NCBI GenBank assembly: GCA_013177855.1
Contig: JABLYA010000001.1
Coordinates: 248,001 to 312,000, forward strand
DNA length: 64,000 nucleotides
Reading direction: 5' to 3'
DNA from: Ignavibacteria bacterium
Lineage (GTDB): Bacteria > Bacteroidota > Ignavibacteria > Ch128b
Program-made: the position numbers and the translations under genes
The notes under the pieces: generated by a model
What the model saw: only the letters and a program-made list of their open reading frames with translations
What the model was told of the DNA's origin: nothing
Databases searched by the model: none
Shown: positions 45,568 to 56,302 of the stretch, one piece after another
How the letters are laid out: each line of letters opens with the position of its first letter
How positions within the stretch are numbered: the stretch's first letter is position 1

Positions 45568-46845
45568 TTATTTTAATAAACTTTGTCCAACAGTTTCTTC
45601 AAGAGTAAACAATGATAAGTAATACTTAAGAAGTGCTTTGATATAATTGTTCTTTGAAGTTATCAATGTTTGTTTCGCTTGAAGGTATTCTAGATATGTA
45701 ATTTCACCGGCATCATAACTCTTTGCTGCAACACGAAAGATTTCCTCTGATTGTGGTAATATATCATTCAAATAAAGTTTTACCTGTTTAAGGTCATTTT
45801 CATAGTCATTAAATGCACTTTTTAATCTAAGGTAAACTTCATTCTTTACTAATTGCAGTTCCGATTCAGCAATGTTTACATTTGCCGATGCTTCTTGGAT
45901 TTGTCCTCGTTGTTGGAACATAAACCACAATGGAACAGAAATTCCAAATGATGCGCCGTAATAGCCCCTGTCGCCATCCCGTGCTTGCTTGAAGTAGGAA
46001 AGATTGAAGCTCGGCAGAACTGAAGACCACGCAAGCTTTTTATCAATAGAAGATGAACTTAAATTTAGTTCTGCAATTTTTATTTTTGGATTAGCATAAG
46101 AAGATAAGCTGAATAATTCATCTAAAGAAAAGTTATATTCTTTAAAAACTAAACTATCTTTTAGCGTAAAAATTTCTTCTGATTGTCTCCCATATCCTAA
46201 GGCAAAATTTAATTCTGCAATTGCAGTTTTAAGCTCATTGCGCACAACTTCTAAATTATTTTTTGCCTCTGTGAATTGAACTTTTGCAGTCAATCTTTCA
46301 AGATTAGTTCCTTCACCAACATTGTATCTTATCTCGGCTTTTTTAAAAAAGTCATCTGCAATCGATAGATTTTCTTCTGCAATCTTTAATTGTTCCTCCT
46401 TTGCAAGCACATTATAATAAGTAGATTTTATTTGCGATGTGATTATAAGCTCCGTCTGCTTAAATCTATAATAAGCAATCTCTTCCTCGTTACTTAATTT
46501 GCTCCCTTTTAAAAAATAGTTCGTCGGAAATTCAAAAGATTGGTTAACCTGTTGAGTTCTCTCGCTAAAACTTTTTAGGCTTTTATCTTTTGGTGTCCAT
46601 TCATAACTCACAGATATTTCTGGTGATGGAAGGGATATCCCGCTCCAAAATCTTCCTTTAGCTGCCAATATTTTTTCTTGTGCTGACTTTATTTCCGGAT
46701 TATTTTTTAATCCAATTTCAATAGCCTCTTTCAAGCTAATTTTTTTAACTTCTGTTTGCCCGTAAATGCAATGCGGAAACAATATAGTTACGAATAAAAC
46801 AAAAATTTTATTTACGAGTAATTGGGTTTTCACAAGATTTAACAT
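45568..46845 (-). CDS. czcC: TolC-family outer-membrane efflux protein, CzcC type
   Basis: 425 residues. An N-terminal signal segment (about 10-29, CIYGQ) is followed by two related halves, each beginning with an amphipathic helix and containing alpha-helical hairpins; LKEAIEIGLKNNPEIKSAQE is the usual TolC start. It forms the outer-membrane exit duct of the efflux complex. It is the first gene of the operon after the small protein at 46955. Confidence 0.88.
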   Translation of the reverse strand: MLNLVKTQLLVNKIFVLFVTILFPHCIYGQTEVKKISLKEAIEIGLKNNPEIKSAQEKILAAKGRFWSGISLPSPEISVSYEWTPKDKSLKSFSERTQQVNQSFEFPTNYFLKGSKLSNEEEIAYYRFKQTELIITSQIKSTYYNVLAKEEQLKIAEENLSIADDFFKKAEIRYNVGEGTNLERLTAKVQFTEAKNNLEVVRNELKTAIAELNFALGYGRQSEEIFTLKDSLVFKEYNFSLDELFSLSSYANPKIKIAELNLSSSSIDKKLAWSSVLPSFNLSYFKQARDGDRGYYGASFGISVPLWFMFQQRGQIQEASANVNIAESELQLVKNEVYLRLKSAFNDYENDLKQVKLYLNDILPQSEEIFRVAAKSYDAGEITYLEYLQAKQTLITSKNNYIKALLKYYLSLFTLEETVGQSLLK

Positions 46846-46954
46846 TTTTTCTCCAAATATTTCTTAATAGACTAATACGCAGTTAGCGGAAATACAATTA
46901 TTCCGCAAATGAAATGTTTGTCTATATCCGGCGGTAGAAATGAAAATAGATTAG

Positions 46955-47305
46955 TTAAATCAGAAAAGTACTGTTAAATAGATAGGTGTGTGTGGAATGA
47001 CTTAAAATTGTAGGCTGATATGTTTTGTTATAAATAAAACTTTGGACAGATGTTTCTTCAATTTGAAGACAACGAGTGCATAAAATTTTTGTAAGCCCAA
47101 GTTTTGGTAATTCATCTTTTATTGTTTTTGTACGGCTGCTAATATTTTTTACAATTTCACAGAAATCATGTGCACCGTGATTATCACCATCAAAATCAAA
47201 AAAACCTAACTCTGAGTGTAAAAATGTGAAAGCGATTGTTCCAAGCAAAGCAAGAGCAACCAATTTAACCCCAATTTTATGCGATATTTTTATACTGTAT
47301 TCCAT
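46955..47305 (-). CDS. Small His/Cys-containing membrane protein preceding the metal-efflux operon
   Basis: 116 residues, not recognised as a named family. A transmembrane helix (about 14-28) is followed by a short soluble part with HGAHDFCEIV and ILCTRC. This set of His and Cys residues on the presumed periplasmic side suits metal binding, but that is inference. It is the first frame upstream of czcC (109-base gap), and its start lies against the IS remnants, so its promoter may be altered. Confidence 0.55.
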   Translation of the reverse strand: MEYSIKISHKIGVKLVALALLGTIAFTFLHSELGFFDFDGDNHGAHDFCEIVKNISSRTKTIKDELPKLGLTKILCTRCLQIEETSVQSFIYNKTYQPTILSHSTHTYLFNSTFLI

Positions 47306-47358
47306 ATTTTAACATTACAATATACATAGATTTAATAAAACATTAAATGAGTTTTTTA

Positions 47359-47520
47359 AGTAGCGTTTAAAAACTTTGTAAAGGTAAAAAATAAAAGAGG
47401 CATTTATCCTCCTTAAATTTGAAGAAAAAATGGAGGATAAATGCCTTGTTAATTAAATGCCAACGAAAGTTGGACGAAATTAAAAACTATTTCAAAGAAA
47501 ACAAAAGCTTAGTTTCATTA
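47359..47520 (+). repeat. 162-bp duplicated left end of the IS256-type element
   Basis: The stretch AAGTAGC...to CATTA is repeated almost exactly at 47521 onward, giving a period of 162 bases. It includes the hairpin AGGCATTTATCCTCC / GGAGGATAAATGCCT (15-base perfect stem). The first copy lacks the ATG before LDEIKN because that codon reads AAG. It may be a tandem duplication or an insertion of one element into the end of another. Confidence 0.8.
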
Positions 47521-48250
47521 AGTAGCGTTTAAAAAATCGTATAAAGGTAAAAAATAAAAGAGGCATTTACCCTCCTTAAATTTGAAGAAAAAATGGAGGA
47601 TAAATGCCTTGTTAATCTAATGCCAACGAATGTTGGACGAAATTAAAAACTATTTCAAAGAAAACAAAAGCTTAGGTTCATTACTAAAGCCAATGGTTAA
47701 AGATTTTGTTAAACACTTAATTGAAACAATTCTTGAGACAAAGATTGAGTATGAAAGGAGTAAAGCGGCGATCAAAAAGAATTGGTATCGGAATGGTTAT
47801 TATCAAAGACATTTGCTTACAACCTTTGGATTAATTGAGAACCTAAAAGTACCAAGACTTAGAAATAGGGTCTATGAAAATGGGATTCCCCAAAAATGGC
47901 AATGAAGACTTGATGATTTTGATTGATTTATGATCAAAATATTCACACAAGAAGTTTAGTATGTAAGTATTTTGATGTAAATGTAGAAGCAGTAGCTATA
48001 TTTTTAGATGATGGATTGATTAAAACAAAATCCTCAATCGAATTAAGATTTCATCACTTGTTCAACACAACAAATCTAATTGAAAGATTTATCAGAGAAA
48101 TTAGAAGAAGAACTAATGCAATAGGACATTTTGAAAATCTTAGTAGTGCTGATAAAAATTTGTTCTTAGTAGTTAGTCATATTAACATAGATTTAATGTG
48201 TAATGCCTCTTCAAGTAATTTTAACATTTACACAATTTTTGGGACTTAAT
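47521..48250 (+). mobile_element. IS256-family element remnant with internally deleted transposase
   Basis: The left end matches the copy at 47359. The transposase is seen as two pieces: 47630-47905 (LDEIKNYFKENKSL, GYYQRHLLTTFG, VPRLRNRVY) and 47923-48249, containing NTTNLIERFIREIRRRTNAIGHF, the C-terminal signature of IS256-type transposases. The catalytic core between them is gone. The right end is imperfectly complementary to the left (shared GAGGC...AAAAATTGTGTAAA pattern). It is a dead element. Confidence 0.85.
47630..48249 (+). pseudogene. IS256-type transposase, internally deleted and frameshifted
   Basis: The N-terminal fragment (92 codons) ends at TGA 47903-47905, and the C-terminal fragment is in another frame. 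The full transposase is about 400 residues, whereas about 190 remain in total. The DDE catalytic residues are not present in either piece, so it cannot be active. Confidence 0.85.
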
Positions 48251-48450
48251 CATTATAAACAACATCAACGAGATTGAAATTTTCTTTTTGATTGTCCTCC
48301 CCCTTTTTATAAAAATTTGCTTTTTAAGATAAAAGGTAAATTGCACTCACGGACAAATTTGACATAAACTAATTTTTTTAGACTTTGAGCAATGGTTTGT
48401 CAGCATCGTTACTTTATTACTTGTCTGGTGATGTTCTATTCATATCTTCT

Positions 48451-49800
48451 TCACCTCCTCCCCATTAATATTACTGCTTCTGATGCTAATGAAATCTGAT
48501 TACCTCCAACAGCAACAACCAAATTATCCTTTATAGCTACTTTAGTATATGCCCCATTATATAAATATGGTTCTTGATATTGCTTCCAACTTAATCCGTT
48601 GAAATGTAGAAAATCACCAAAAGCACCTACGCCTATTACATCGTTTATGTCATTACCCCTGATTGATGTGGTGGCAAAAGTTGTTAATCCTTCTGCTATG
48701 TCTTTCCATTCTATCTTATCTTTGAACCAATGTTTATAGTATATCCCTTGTCCTGCGAGATAATATGATTTATCTGATTTAAACCAAACTGATACTAAAG
48801 GCCAGACTCTGGGCTCTAATTCTATTTTTCTTACCACCAAATTTTCTATCTTTAGAAGTTCCCTATCATTTAAAGACTGGCGGTTAGAGGCTACAGCCAA
48901 AATTTCCCACTCATTAGTTTTAGGGTTATAATCGCCCCAAATATCGTTTATGTTTAAGGTTGTGTGGCTCTCTATTCTGCGCCAGCTAGTCCCATTATAG
49001 AAAATAATACTACCAACATTTCCAATTCCATATATTGATTTATTTGAATTTCCCCATAACTTTTCAATGGTAGCATTTGGGTCGGGTAAATTTAACCGGG
49101 AATAAACAAGTTTAACTGAGGATGAAACACCATCCCAACGAAATACACTTCCCGCTGCTAGATAAATTTCATTTGGACTTAACACAAGAATACCTCTAAT
49201 CGGTGCTACAATTAAATTATTATTATAAAAGAGTTTTTTTAGTGTCCAGTTTTTTCCATCCCATTTTACAATACTGTAAGGTTGAAAATCAGGATTGCCA
49301 AGCGAATCTTTCATAAAAATGCTTCCAACAGCAATAATATTGTTTTCGTTAATAATGACAACATCATAAAGAACACTGCCTCCTATCTCTCCGCCAAATG
49401 TAAACATCTCAAATGTAAACTCGTGACTTGTTGTGTCCATTGTCTCAAAGTTTATTTTTGTGCTCGTGTATTCCTTACCATCTGAACCTTTTACTTTTAC
49501 ATATACTTCATACTTCTGCTTTGGAAGTAAATTCTCTATGTAAAACAAAGTATCATTTGTGGTGAATATTGTAAAAGATTTAGTAAGATAACTTTCTCTA
49601 TAAACATCAACTCTTACAGGTTTGGGGAGATTATTTAATTTCAAATTAAACCAAGCTTCAGTGCAGCTTGCATCTTCAAAATCTAACCATAACATTTCAA
49701 ATTCATTTGGCTCAACAGGTGATCTCTTGCAGGTGAGGGTTGTAAAGAAAAAGAAGAATAAAAGTAAGAGAAAAAATATTTGTCTTATAATCTTAGGCAT
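48451..49800 (-). CDS. Secreted lipoprotein with fibronectin-like and beta-propeller-like parts
   Basis: 449 residues. A hydrophobic leader full of Phe ends in a lipobox-like TLTCKRS, so Cys near 24 is probably lipidated. Residues about 30-125 resemble a fibronectin type III sheet (YEVYVKVKGSDGKEYTSTKI). Residues about 130-449 contain repeated WDG or FNG blades (IVKWDGKNW, FRWDGVSS, IFYNGTSW, LHFNGLSW), a beta-propeller-like fold. Similar repeat lipoproteins occur in Ignavibacteria-like genomes; the function is unknown. The gene ends in a GGAGGAGGTGA sequence. Confidence 0.7.
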   Translation of the reverse strand: MPKIIRQIFFLLLLFFFFFTTLTCKRSPVEPNEFEMLWLDFEDASCTEAWFNLKLNNLPKPVRVDVYRESYLTKSFTIFTTNDTLFYIENLLPKQKYEVYVKVKGSDGKEYTSTKINFETMDTTSHEFTFEMFTFGGEIGGSVLYDVVIINENNIIAVGSIFMKDSLGNPDFQPYSIVKWDGKNWTLKKLFYNNNLIVAPIRGILVLSPNEIYLAAGSVFRWDGVSSSVKLVYSRLNLPDPNATIEKLWGNSNKSIYGIGNVGSIIFYNGTSWRRIESHTTLNINDIWGDYNPKTNEWEILAVASNRQSLNDRELLKIENLVVRKIELEPRVWPLVSVWFKSDKSYYLAGQGIYYKHWFKDKIEWKDIAEGLTTFATTSIRGNDINDVIGVGAFGDFLHFNGLSWKQYQEPYLYNGAYTKVAIKDNLVVAVGGNQISLASEAVILMGRR

Positions 49801-50606
49801 AAGAAACCCTCTTTACTAAGTTTCTGTAGTTTTTTAATAAACTCATTATTTGTTTGCTTGTAGAGATGGAAAGTGAAAAGAAGGATATAAAAATTATTTA
49901 ATTCAATTAGACGCATTTGAATGTCCACATTTCCATATGAACTTTAAGAAATAAAAAATAAATTGTCAATATGTTTTGTCTTTAGTTAATAAGAACTCAA
50001 AAGCAATTGAATTAAATCAAACAAAAATCAATATCGAAAAAAGTATGAAGAGAATACACAATTATGAAAAACTTAAACTTTTGGAAAATGCTTTAATTGG
50101 ATATGTTAAAGGAACTAAAACTATGGTAGCTTAAACATAAGAGGAACTCTTCGACTTCAACTAAATTTGCATAATTAACTTTAGAGATCTTAAAATCTTT
50201 TAATTGCTGATTAAAATTTGTTCTTTATACTAAGTGACATTGACATAAACTTATTAGGTAATAACTATTAAGTTATTTTTATTTAACACAATTTTAAAAC
50301 TAAATCAAATTAATCCCCTAAACTCTATAAATAACAATTTATTTCATCTGGTATTATGATTTTTTTCAATTTAGTATTCAAATAACTTAATCTACTTTTT
50401 GAATTACTATCACAATCGTTCAAAAAATTAACTAATGTTTACAATCAATGCTTCACTTTATGAGAATAACTAAAAATTGGGTTCAAATATGATCAACATC
50501 TATTTTAGATACGCTTCAGATACGCTCCAGATACGCTTTAAATACGCTATAAATCCACTTAAATTACTCTCAAAATTTACTTATATTTGGTAAAAATTAA
50601 TTAACT
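49801..50606. other. Long AT-rich intergenic region with a decayed reading-frame piece and 11-bp repeats
   Basis: 806 bases between two genes. A frame without a normal start (about 49955-50134) encodes NYEKLKLLENALIGYVKGTK and may be a gene remnant; I cannot name it. The 11-bp repeats lie at 50507-50561. The left end must hold the promoter of the lipoprotein gene and the right end that of the 225-residue gene. Nothing else is supported. Confidence 0.5.
50507..50561. repeat. Four to five 11-bp direct repeats (AGATACGCTYY)
   Basis: Units AGATACGCTTC, AGATACGCTCC, AGATACGCTTT and AAATACGCTAT follow each other without gap, then a weak fifth AAATCCACTTA. The 11-base period equals about one DNA turn, so all units face the same side of the helix. 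The array ends 45 bases before the ATG of the next gene, a position suited to a regulator-binding array. Confidence 0.75.
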
Positions 50607-51284
50607 ATGGCTGATGTAAATAAGAAAATAATTGGGACATTGAAAGGCAAACTTGGCGATGTTGTATTTCGTGAAAGAAATGGCAAACTCATCGCTTATT
50701 CAAAACCAAAAAAATACAAGAAAACAAAATCAGTTAAGCTCAAAAAAGAAAGAAGTAAATTCGCAACAGTAGTTCAACTGGCTAATATTATCAAAAGTAT
50801 CCCAGATTTATATCTTATTTGGAAAAATTCTGATTTACCTGGTTCAAATGCGTATCAACGAATTATTAAAAATAACTTAAAATTAACTAACGGAGTTGAT
50901 CTATCAACTAATAATCTTTTGTTACCCCCCGGTCTGGATTTAAACATTAATATTGCTGATATTCTAAAATCAAGGAATAGAATTAATGAAATTAATATTG
51001 AAATAAATTTTGATAATCATTCCAATGAAATATTTAAAGAATCAACATTGTTGGCACTTTTTTATAAAACTAATAGTTTGCAAGACATTAATATTCAAGA
51101 AAAATTTTTTACCTCTCAAACTGAGATTCAAATAGATTTTAACTTTAATAAAATAAATTTAACACTCCCTGTTAATCTTAAATTTGCTAATGGTGATTCA
51201 GTAATAGTTTTATTTGGCTTAATCTCCCAAAATAAAAGTGATGATATTTTTTGGACTTCATCTAAAGGATTTAAACTAATTTAA
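50607..51284 (+). CDS. Protein of unknown function, DUF6266-like N-terminus
   Basis: 225 residues. The N-terminus KKIIGTLKGKLGDVVFRERN and IAYSKPKKYKKTKS recalls the DUF6266-type start (G.lKGKiGnvV), followed by a basic helix and a C-terminal half rich in beta strands and Asn/Ile/Asp. No signal peptide or membrane helix is seen. No strong ribosome binding site is visible before the ATG. It precedes groES on the same strand but with a long gap. Function unknown; the family match is tentative. Confidence 0.5.
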   Translation: MADVNKKIIGTLKGKLGDVVFRERNGKLIAYSKPKKYKKTKSVKLKKERSKFATVVQLANIIKSIPDLYLIWKNSDLPGSNAYQRIIKNNLKLTNGVDLSTNNLLLPPGLDLNINIADILKSRNRINEINIEINFDNHSNEIFKESTLLALFYKTNSLQDINIQEKFFTSQTEIQIDFNFNKINLTLPVNLKFANGDSVIVLFGLISQNKSDDIFWTSSKGFKLI

Positions 51285-51486
51285 TTCATCTTTTTTTAAT
51301 TTGACTAATTATCGTTGTTTAGAAACTCAGTTACTAGTTTAATATCATTGATAAACCAAATTTATTCAAGAAGTTTTAATTATATTTATCCTTTAACCAT
51401 TCTTTCATCTTTACCATCAAAAAAATAAAATTCTCAGCTTCTGAGATAAAACCAGTTACTTGATTTAAATCTCTCTATTTATTATT

Positions 51487-51513
51487 TTAGCACTCGCTAT
51501 TGGAGAGTGCTAA
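51487..51513 (+). promoter_or_regulatory. CIRCE operator of groES-groEL
   Basis: A perfect inverted repeat TTAGCACTC-N9-GAGTGCTAA, the binding site of the HrcA repressor, 42 bases before the groES ATG. A plausible promoter precedes it (TTGATT at 51460, TTATTT at 51482, 16-base spacing), so transcription would start within the operator and be blocked by HrcA at normal temperature. No hrcA gene is in the window. Confidence 0.95.
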
Positions 51514-51555
51514 TACAAGGTTTAAACAATCAAAAACAAAATAAGGAGAAAAAAT

Positions 51556-51855
51556 ATGGCAGGATTTAGCTTAAAACCATTAGCAGATAGAGTTATTATC
51601 AAACCAGCCCCTGCAGAAGAAGTCACAAAGGGCGGAATTTATTTGCCAGATACAGCTCAAGAAAAACCACAAAGAGGTGAAGTTGTTGCCGTTGGTCCAG
51701 GCAAAATTTCCGAAGAAACTGGCAAACATATTCCTATGACCGTTAAAGTCGGTGATAAAGTTCTTTATGGTAAATACTCTGGCACCGAAGTTAAGATTGA
51801 CGGTGAAGAGTATTTAATTATGCGTGAATCAGACATTTTTGCAATTATTCAATAA
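51556..51855 (+). CDS. groES: Co-chaperonin GroES
   Basis: 99 residues: [19 protein letters not shown] at the N-terminus, the mobile-loop region around [19 protein letters not shown], and [20 protein letters not shown]. It caps GroEL for folding. It is preceded by an AAGGAGA ribosome binding site and the CIRCE element, and followed by groEL after 27 bases. Confidence 0.97.
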   Translation: MAGFSLKPLADRVIIKPAPAEEVTKGGIYLPDTAQEKPQRGEVVAVGPGKISEETGKHIPMTVKVGDKVLYGKYSGTEVKIDGEEYLIMRESDIFAIIQ

Positions 51856-51879
51856 GTCGAACAAATGAAAGGAGACTGA

Positions 51880-53508
<1,629 letters not shown>

Positions 53509-53553
53509 TAGATAAAGCCCTCCTATTGTAATGTCTCATAAGTCCTCCTGGTG

Positions 53554-53582
53554 AGCCCGTCCATCTCGGACGGGCTTATTAT
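53554..53582 (+). terminator. Intrinsic terminator of groES-groEL
   Basis: The stem AGCCCGTCC / GGACGGGCT (9 bp, loop ATCTC) is followed by TATTATTTTT. It lies 46 bases after the groEL stop on the plus strand. Confidence 0.85.
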
Positions 53583-53909
53583 TTTTAGATTAACAGAACA
53601 TATCATTTTTACTCTTACAAAATCTTTAGATAGTCTTTCAATAGATGTATTTCGAAGAGCAAACAACTTAATAAATTACTTTCTAATAATCCCTTGGGAA
53701 TGTTAATTGACTTAATCCAATAGAGCTATATTTCAATTATTTTCGGCAAAAATTCAACTAAAAATTTTAACCCATTCATAAAATTTCTATACTTTCAGCT
53801 TAAAAGATTTATCTGTATAAAAAATCAGCTTTGTGATTAAAACAAAAATAACTTTTAAAATAAAAAAGGCGGTCAGTTGACCGCCCTTTGCCTTAAACCC
53901 CCTTAGCGA
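53583..53909. other. Intergenic region between convergent heat-shock operons
   Basis: 327 bases. It contains the minus-strand terminator at 53862-53888 serving the Hsp20 gene. The rest is AT-rich with no frame or site that I can support. Confidence 0.6.
53862..53888 (-). terminator. Intrinsic terminator of the Hsp20-dnaK operon
   Basis: On the minus strand a GGCGGTC/GACCGCC stem with a four-base loop is followed by TTTTTT. It lies 22 bases after the stop of the 127-residue Hsp20 gene. Confidence 0.85.
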
Positions 53910-54293
53910 TTAATTAATTGAGATCACCTTTGGCTTAATGCTCTCGTGCTTTGGTAAGACAATGCTTAATAATCCGTTCTCAAGTTTAGCTTCAATTCTT
54001 GTCGTATCAATTTTATCAGACAGATTTAGTTGTCTGAAGTAATGACCATAACTCTTTTCTCTTAAGAGAAATCTTTCATCCTCAACATGATTTAAGTCAA
54101 CTTTACCAAATATAGTGAGAACATTGTCTTCAAGTTTTAGAAAGATATTTTCTTTACTTACACCAGGCATATAAACCTTTACAATGAAGTCATCATCGTT
54201 TTCAATGATATCAATCACTGGTTTTACCAATGGTTCAGTTTCAATTAATCTTTCCCAGTCTTGTTGATTTTTGATGTTTTCAACAGTATTCAT
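53910..54293 (-). CDS. Small heat shock protein, Hsp20/alpha-crystallin family (shorter copy)
   Basis: 127 residues. The alpha-crystallin domain begins near residue 25 (KPVIDIIENDDDFIVKVYMP) and contains ILPKHESI near the end, although the typical IXI-like tail is short. The SKENIFLKLEDNVLTIFGK segment matches the core sheet. It is an ATP-independent holdase that keeps unfolded proteins soluble for DnaK. It follows dnaK after 23 bases and is closed by a terminator at 53862. Confidence 0.85.
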   Translation of the reverse strand: MNTVENIKNQQDWERLIETEPLVKPVIDIIENDDDFIVKVYMPGVSKENIFLKLEDNVLTIFGKVDLNHVEDERFLLREKSYGHYFRQLNLSDKIDTTRIEAKLENGLLSIVLPKHESIKPKVISIN

Positions 54294-54316
54294 AAAATTC
54301 CTCCTTTGTTTAAATT

Positions 54317-56224
54317 TTATTTTTTATCATCATCAATTATTTCATAAGAAGCGTCTTCTACATCTTTATCTTTCTTCTCACCAGATGTAGAACCCGTTGA
54401 GCTACTTTGAGCACCTGAAGAACTTCCAGCGCTTTGATACATCTGAGTTGCAGCTTCATTCCATACACTATTCAATGCATCCATTTTGGCTTTGATCTCG
54501 GATATTACACCTGATTTATGGGCATCTTTTAATTGATCAAGAGCAGCCTGAATTTTAGCTTTCATATCGGGTGATAATTTATCACCATATTCTTTTAATT
54601 GTTTCTCAGTTGTGAAGATTAGATTATCAGCCTGATTTTTCAATTCAGCTTCTTCACGTTTTCGTTTATCTTCAGCTGCATGTTCTTGAGCATCTCGTTT
54701 CATCCGCTCAATTTCTTCTTTAGTTAAACCACTGGATGCTGTAATTCTGATACTTTGTTCTTTACCAGTTGCTTTATCTTTAGCCGAGACATGCAGGATA
54801 CCATTAGCATCAATATCGAATGTAACTTCAATTTGTGGAACACCTCTCGGTGCAGGTGGAATTCCATCGAGTATGAAACGACCAAGTGTTCTATTATCTA
54901 TTGCCATCGGTCGTTCACCCTGCAAGACATGAATCTCAACTGAAGTCTGATTATCAGCCGCCGTTGAGAATATTTCACTTTTTCGAGTTGGAATTGTTGT
55001 ATTTGCAGGGATCAAAACTGTCATTACTCCACCGAGAGTTTCAATACCGAGTGACAGAGGCGTGACATCTAACAAGAGAACATCTTTTATTTCGCCACTA
55101 AGAACAGCACCTTGAATAGCAGCACCAACTGCAACAACTTCATCTGGGTTTACACCTTTATGAGGTTCTTTGCCAAATAATTCACGAACAACCTGCTGAA
55201 CTTTTGGAATTCTTGTTGAACCACCAACAAGAATTACTTCATCAATCTGATTTGGAGTTAAGCCAGCGGCTTCGAGTGCTTTCTTGCATGGTTCAATAGT
55301 TCTTTGGATTAAATCATCAACGAGTTGTTCGAATTTTGCTCGTGTAATTGTCATTTGTAAATGTTTTGGACCATCAGCGGTTGCAGTAATGTATGGCAAA
55401 TTGACTTCCGTCTGTAATTGCCCAGAAAGTTCAATCTTAGCTTTCTCAGCTGCTTCTTTCAATCTTTGCAATGCCATCGGATCTTTGCGTAAATCAATCC
55501 CCTCCTGTTTCATAAATTCATCAGCAATGTAATCAATTAATCGTTGATCAAAATCATCACCGCCTAAGTGACCATCACCATTTGTAGCTTTAACTTCAAA
55601 AACACCATCACCTAATTCAAGAATTGAAATATCAAAAGTACCACCACCCAAATCATAAACGGCAACTTTCAAATCTTTATTTTTCTTATCGAGACCGTAA
55701 GCCAATGCAGCAGCAGTTGGTTCGTTTATAATTCTTCTAACATTTAGACCAGCAATTTCACCCGCATCCTTTGTAGCCTGTCTTTGAGCATCGTTAAAGT
55801 AAGCTGGAACAGTTATTACTGCATCAGTGACTGGTTCGCCAAGATAATCTTCCGCAGTCTTTTTCATCTTTTGCAAAATCATCGCAGAAATTTCTTGAGG
55901 TGAATATACTCGATCCCCAATTCTTACTCTTGCCAGACCTCCTTCATTTACTACTTCATACGGAACGAGTTTAATTTCGTGTTGAACTTCGTCATACCTC
56001 CTACCCATAAATCTTTTAATTGAAAAGATTGTATTCTTCGGATTAGTAATAGCTTGACGTTTTGCAGCAGCACCAACAATTCTTTCCCCTGTTTTAGTAA
56101 ATGCAACAACAGATGGGGTTGTTCTACCGCCCTCTGAATTAGGAATAACAACAGGTTCGTTATTAATCATTACAGCAACGCAAGAGTTCGTTGTTCCTAA
56201 ATCAATACCAATAATTTTTCCCAT
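54317..56224 (-). CDS. dnaK: Chaperone DnaK (Hsp70)
   Basis: 635 residues. The ATPase domain starts [18 protein letters not shown] and contains [16 protein letters not shown] and [13 protein letters not shown]; the substrate domain follows from about 390 with [15 protein letters not shown]. The C-terminal lid ends in a Ser/Gly linker and [10 protein letters not shown]. It folds and disaggregates proteins with DnaJ and GrpE, whose genes are not in the window. A GAAAGGAGATAAAACT ribosome binding region precedes the ATG. Confidence 0.97.
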   Translation of the reverse strand: MGKIIGIDLGTTNSCVAVMINNEPVVIPNSEGGRTTPSVVAFTKTGERIVGAAAKRQAITNPKNTIFSIKRFMGRRYDEVQHEIKLVPYEVVNEGGLARVRIGDRVYSPQEISAMILQKMKKTAEDYLGEPVTDAVITVPAYFNDAQRQATKDAGEIAGLNVRRIINEPTAAALAYGLDKKNKDLKVAVYDLGGGTFDISILELGDGVFEVKATNGDGHLGGDDFDQRLIDYIADEFMKQEGIDLRKDPMALQRLKEAAEKAKIELSGQLQTEVNLPYITATADGPKHLQMTITRAKFEQLVDDLIQRTIEPCKKALEAAGLTPNQIDEVILVGGSTRIPKVQQVVRELFGKEPHKGVNPDEVVAVGAAIQGAVLSGEIKDVLLLDVTPLSLGIETLGGVMTVLIPANTTIPTRKSEIFSTAADNQTSVEIHVLQGERPMAIDNRTLGRFILDGIPPAPRGVPQIEVTFDIDANGILHVSAKDKATGKEQSIRITASSGLTKEEIERMKRDAQEHAAEDKRKREEAELKNQADNLIFTTEKQLKEYGDKLSPDMKAKIQAALDQLKDAHKSGVISEIKAKMDALNSVWNEAATQMYQSAGSSSGAQSSSTGSTSGEKKDKDVEDASYEIIDDDKK

Positions 56225-56259
56225 AGTTTTATCTCCTTTCTTTCAAAATTTTTTATAAA

Positions 56260-56292
56260 AAAAAAATTTAAGGTGAGCCTCAAGCTCACCTT
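56260..56292 (-). terminator. Intrinsic terminator after the longer Hsp20 gene
   Basis: On the minus strand a stem AAGGTGAGC/GCTCACCTT with a five-base loop is followed by a T-rich tract. It lies between the Hsp20 stop at 56303 and dnaK, so the two may be partly separate units. Confidence 0.8.
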
Positions 56293-56302
56293 TACGAAAT
56301 CA

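Noticed and set aside
48417-48443. Eight-codon minus-strand ORF (MNRTSPDK) with a strong GGAGGTGAAG ribosome binding site
   Set aside because: The site is formed by the last Arg codons and stop of the lipoprotein gene, and nothing open follows the eight codons; it is at most the start of a lost gene.
49955-50134. Frame reading KNSKAIELNQTKINIEK and NYEKLKLLENALIGYVKGTK
   Set aside because: It has no ATG, GTG or TTG start with a ribosome binding site in the right place and no family I recognise; noted only as a possible remnant.
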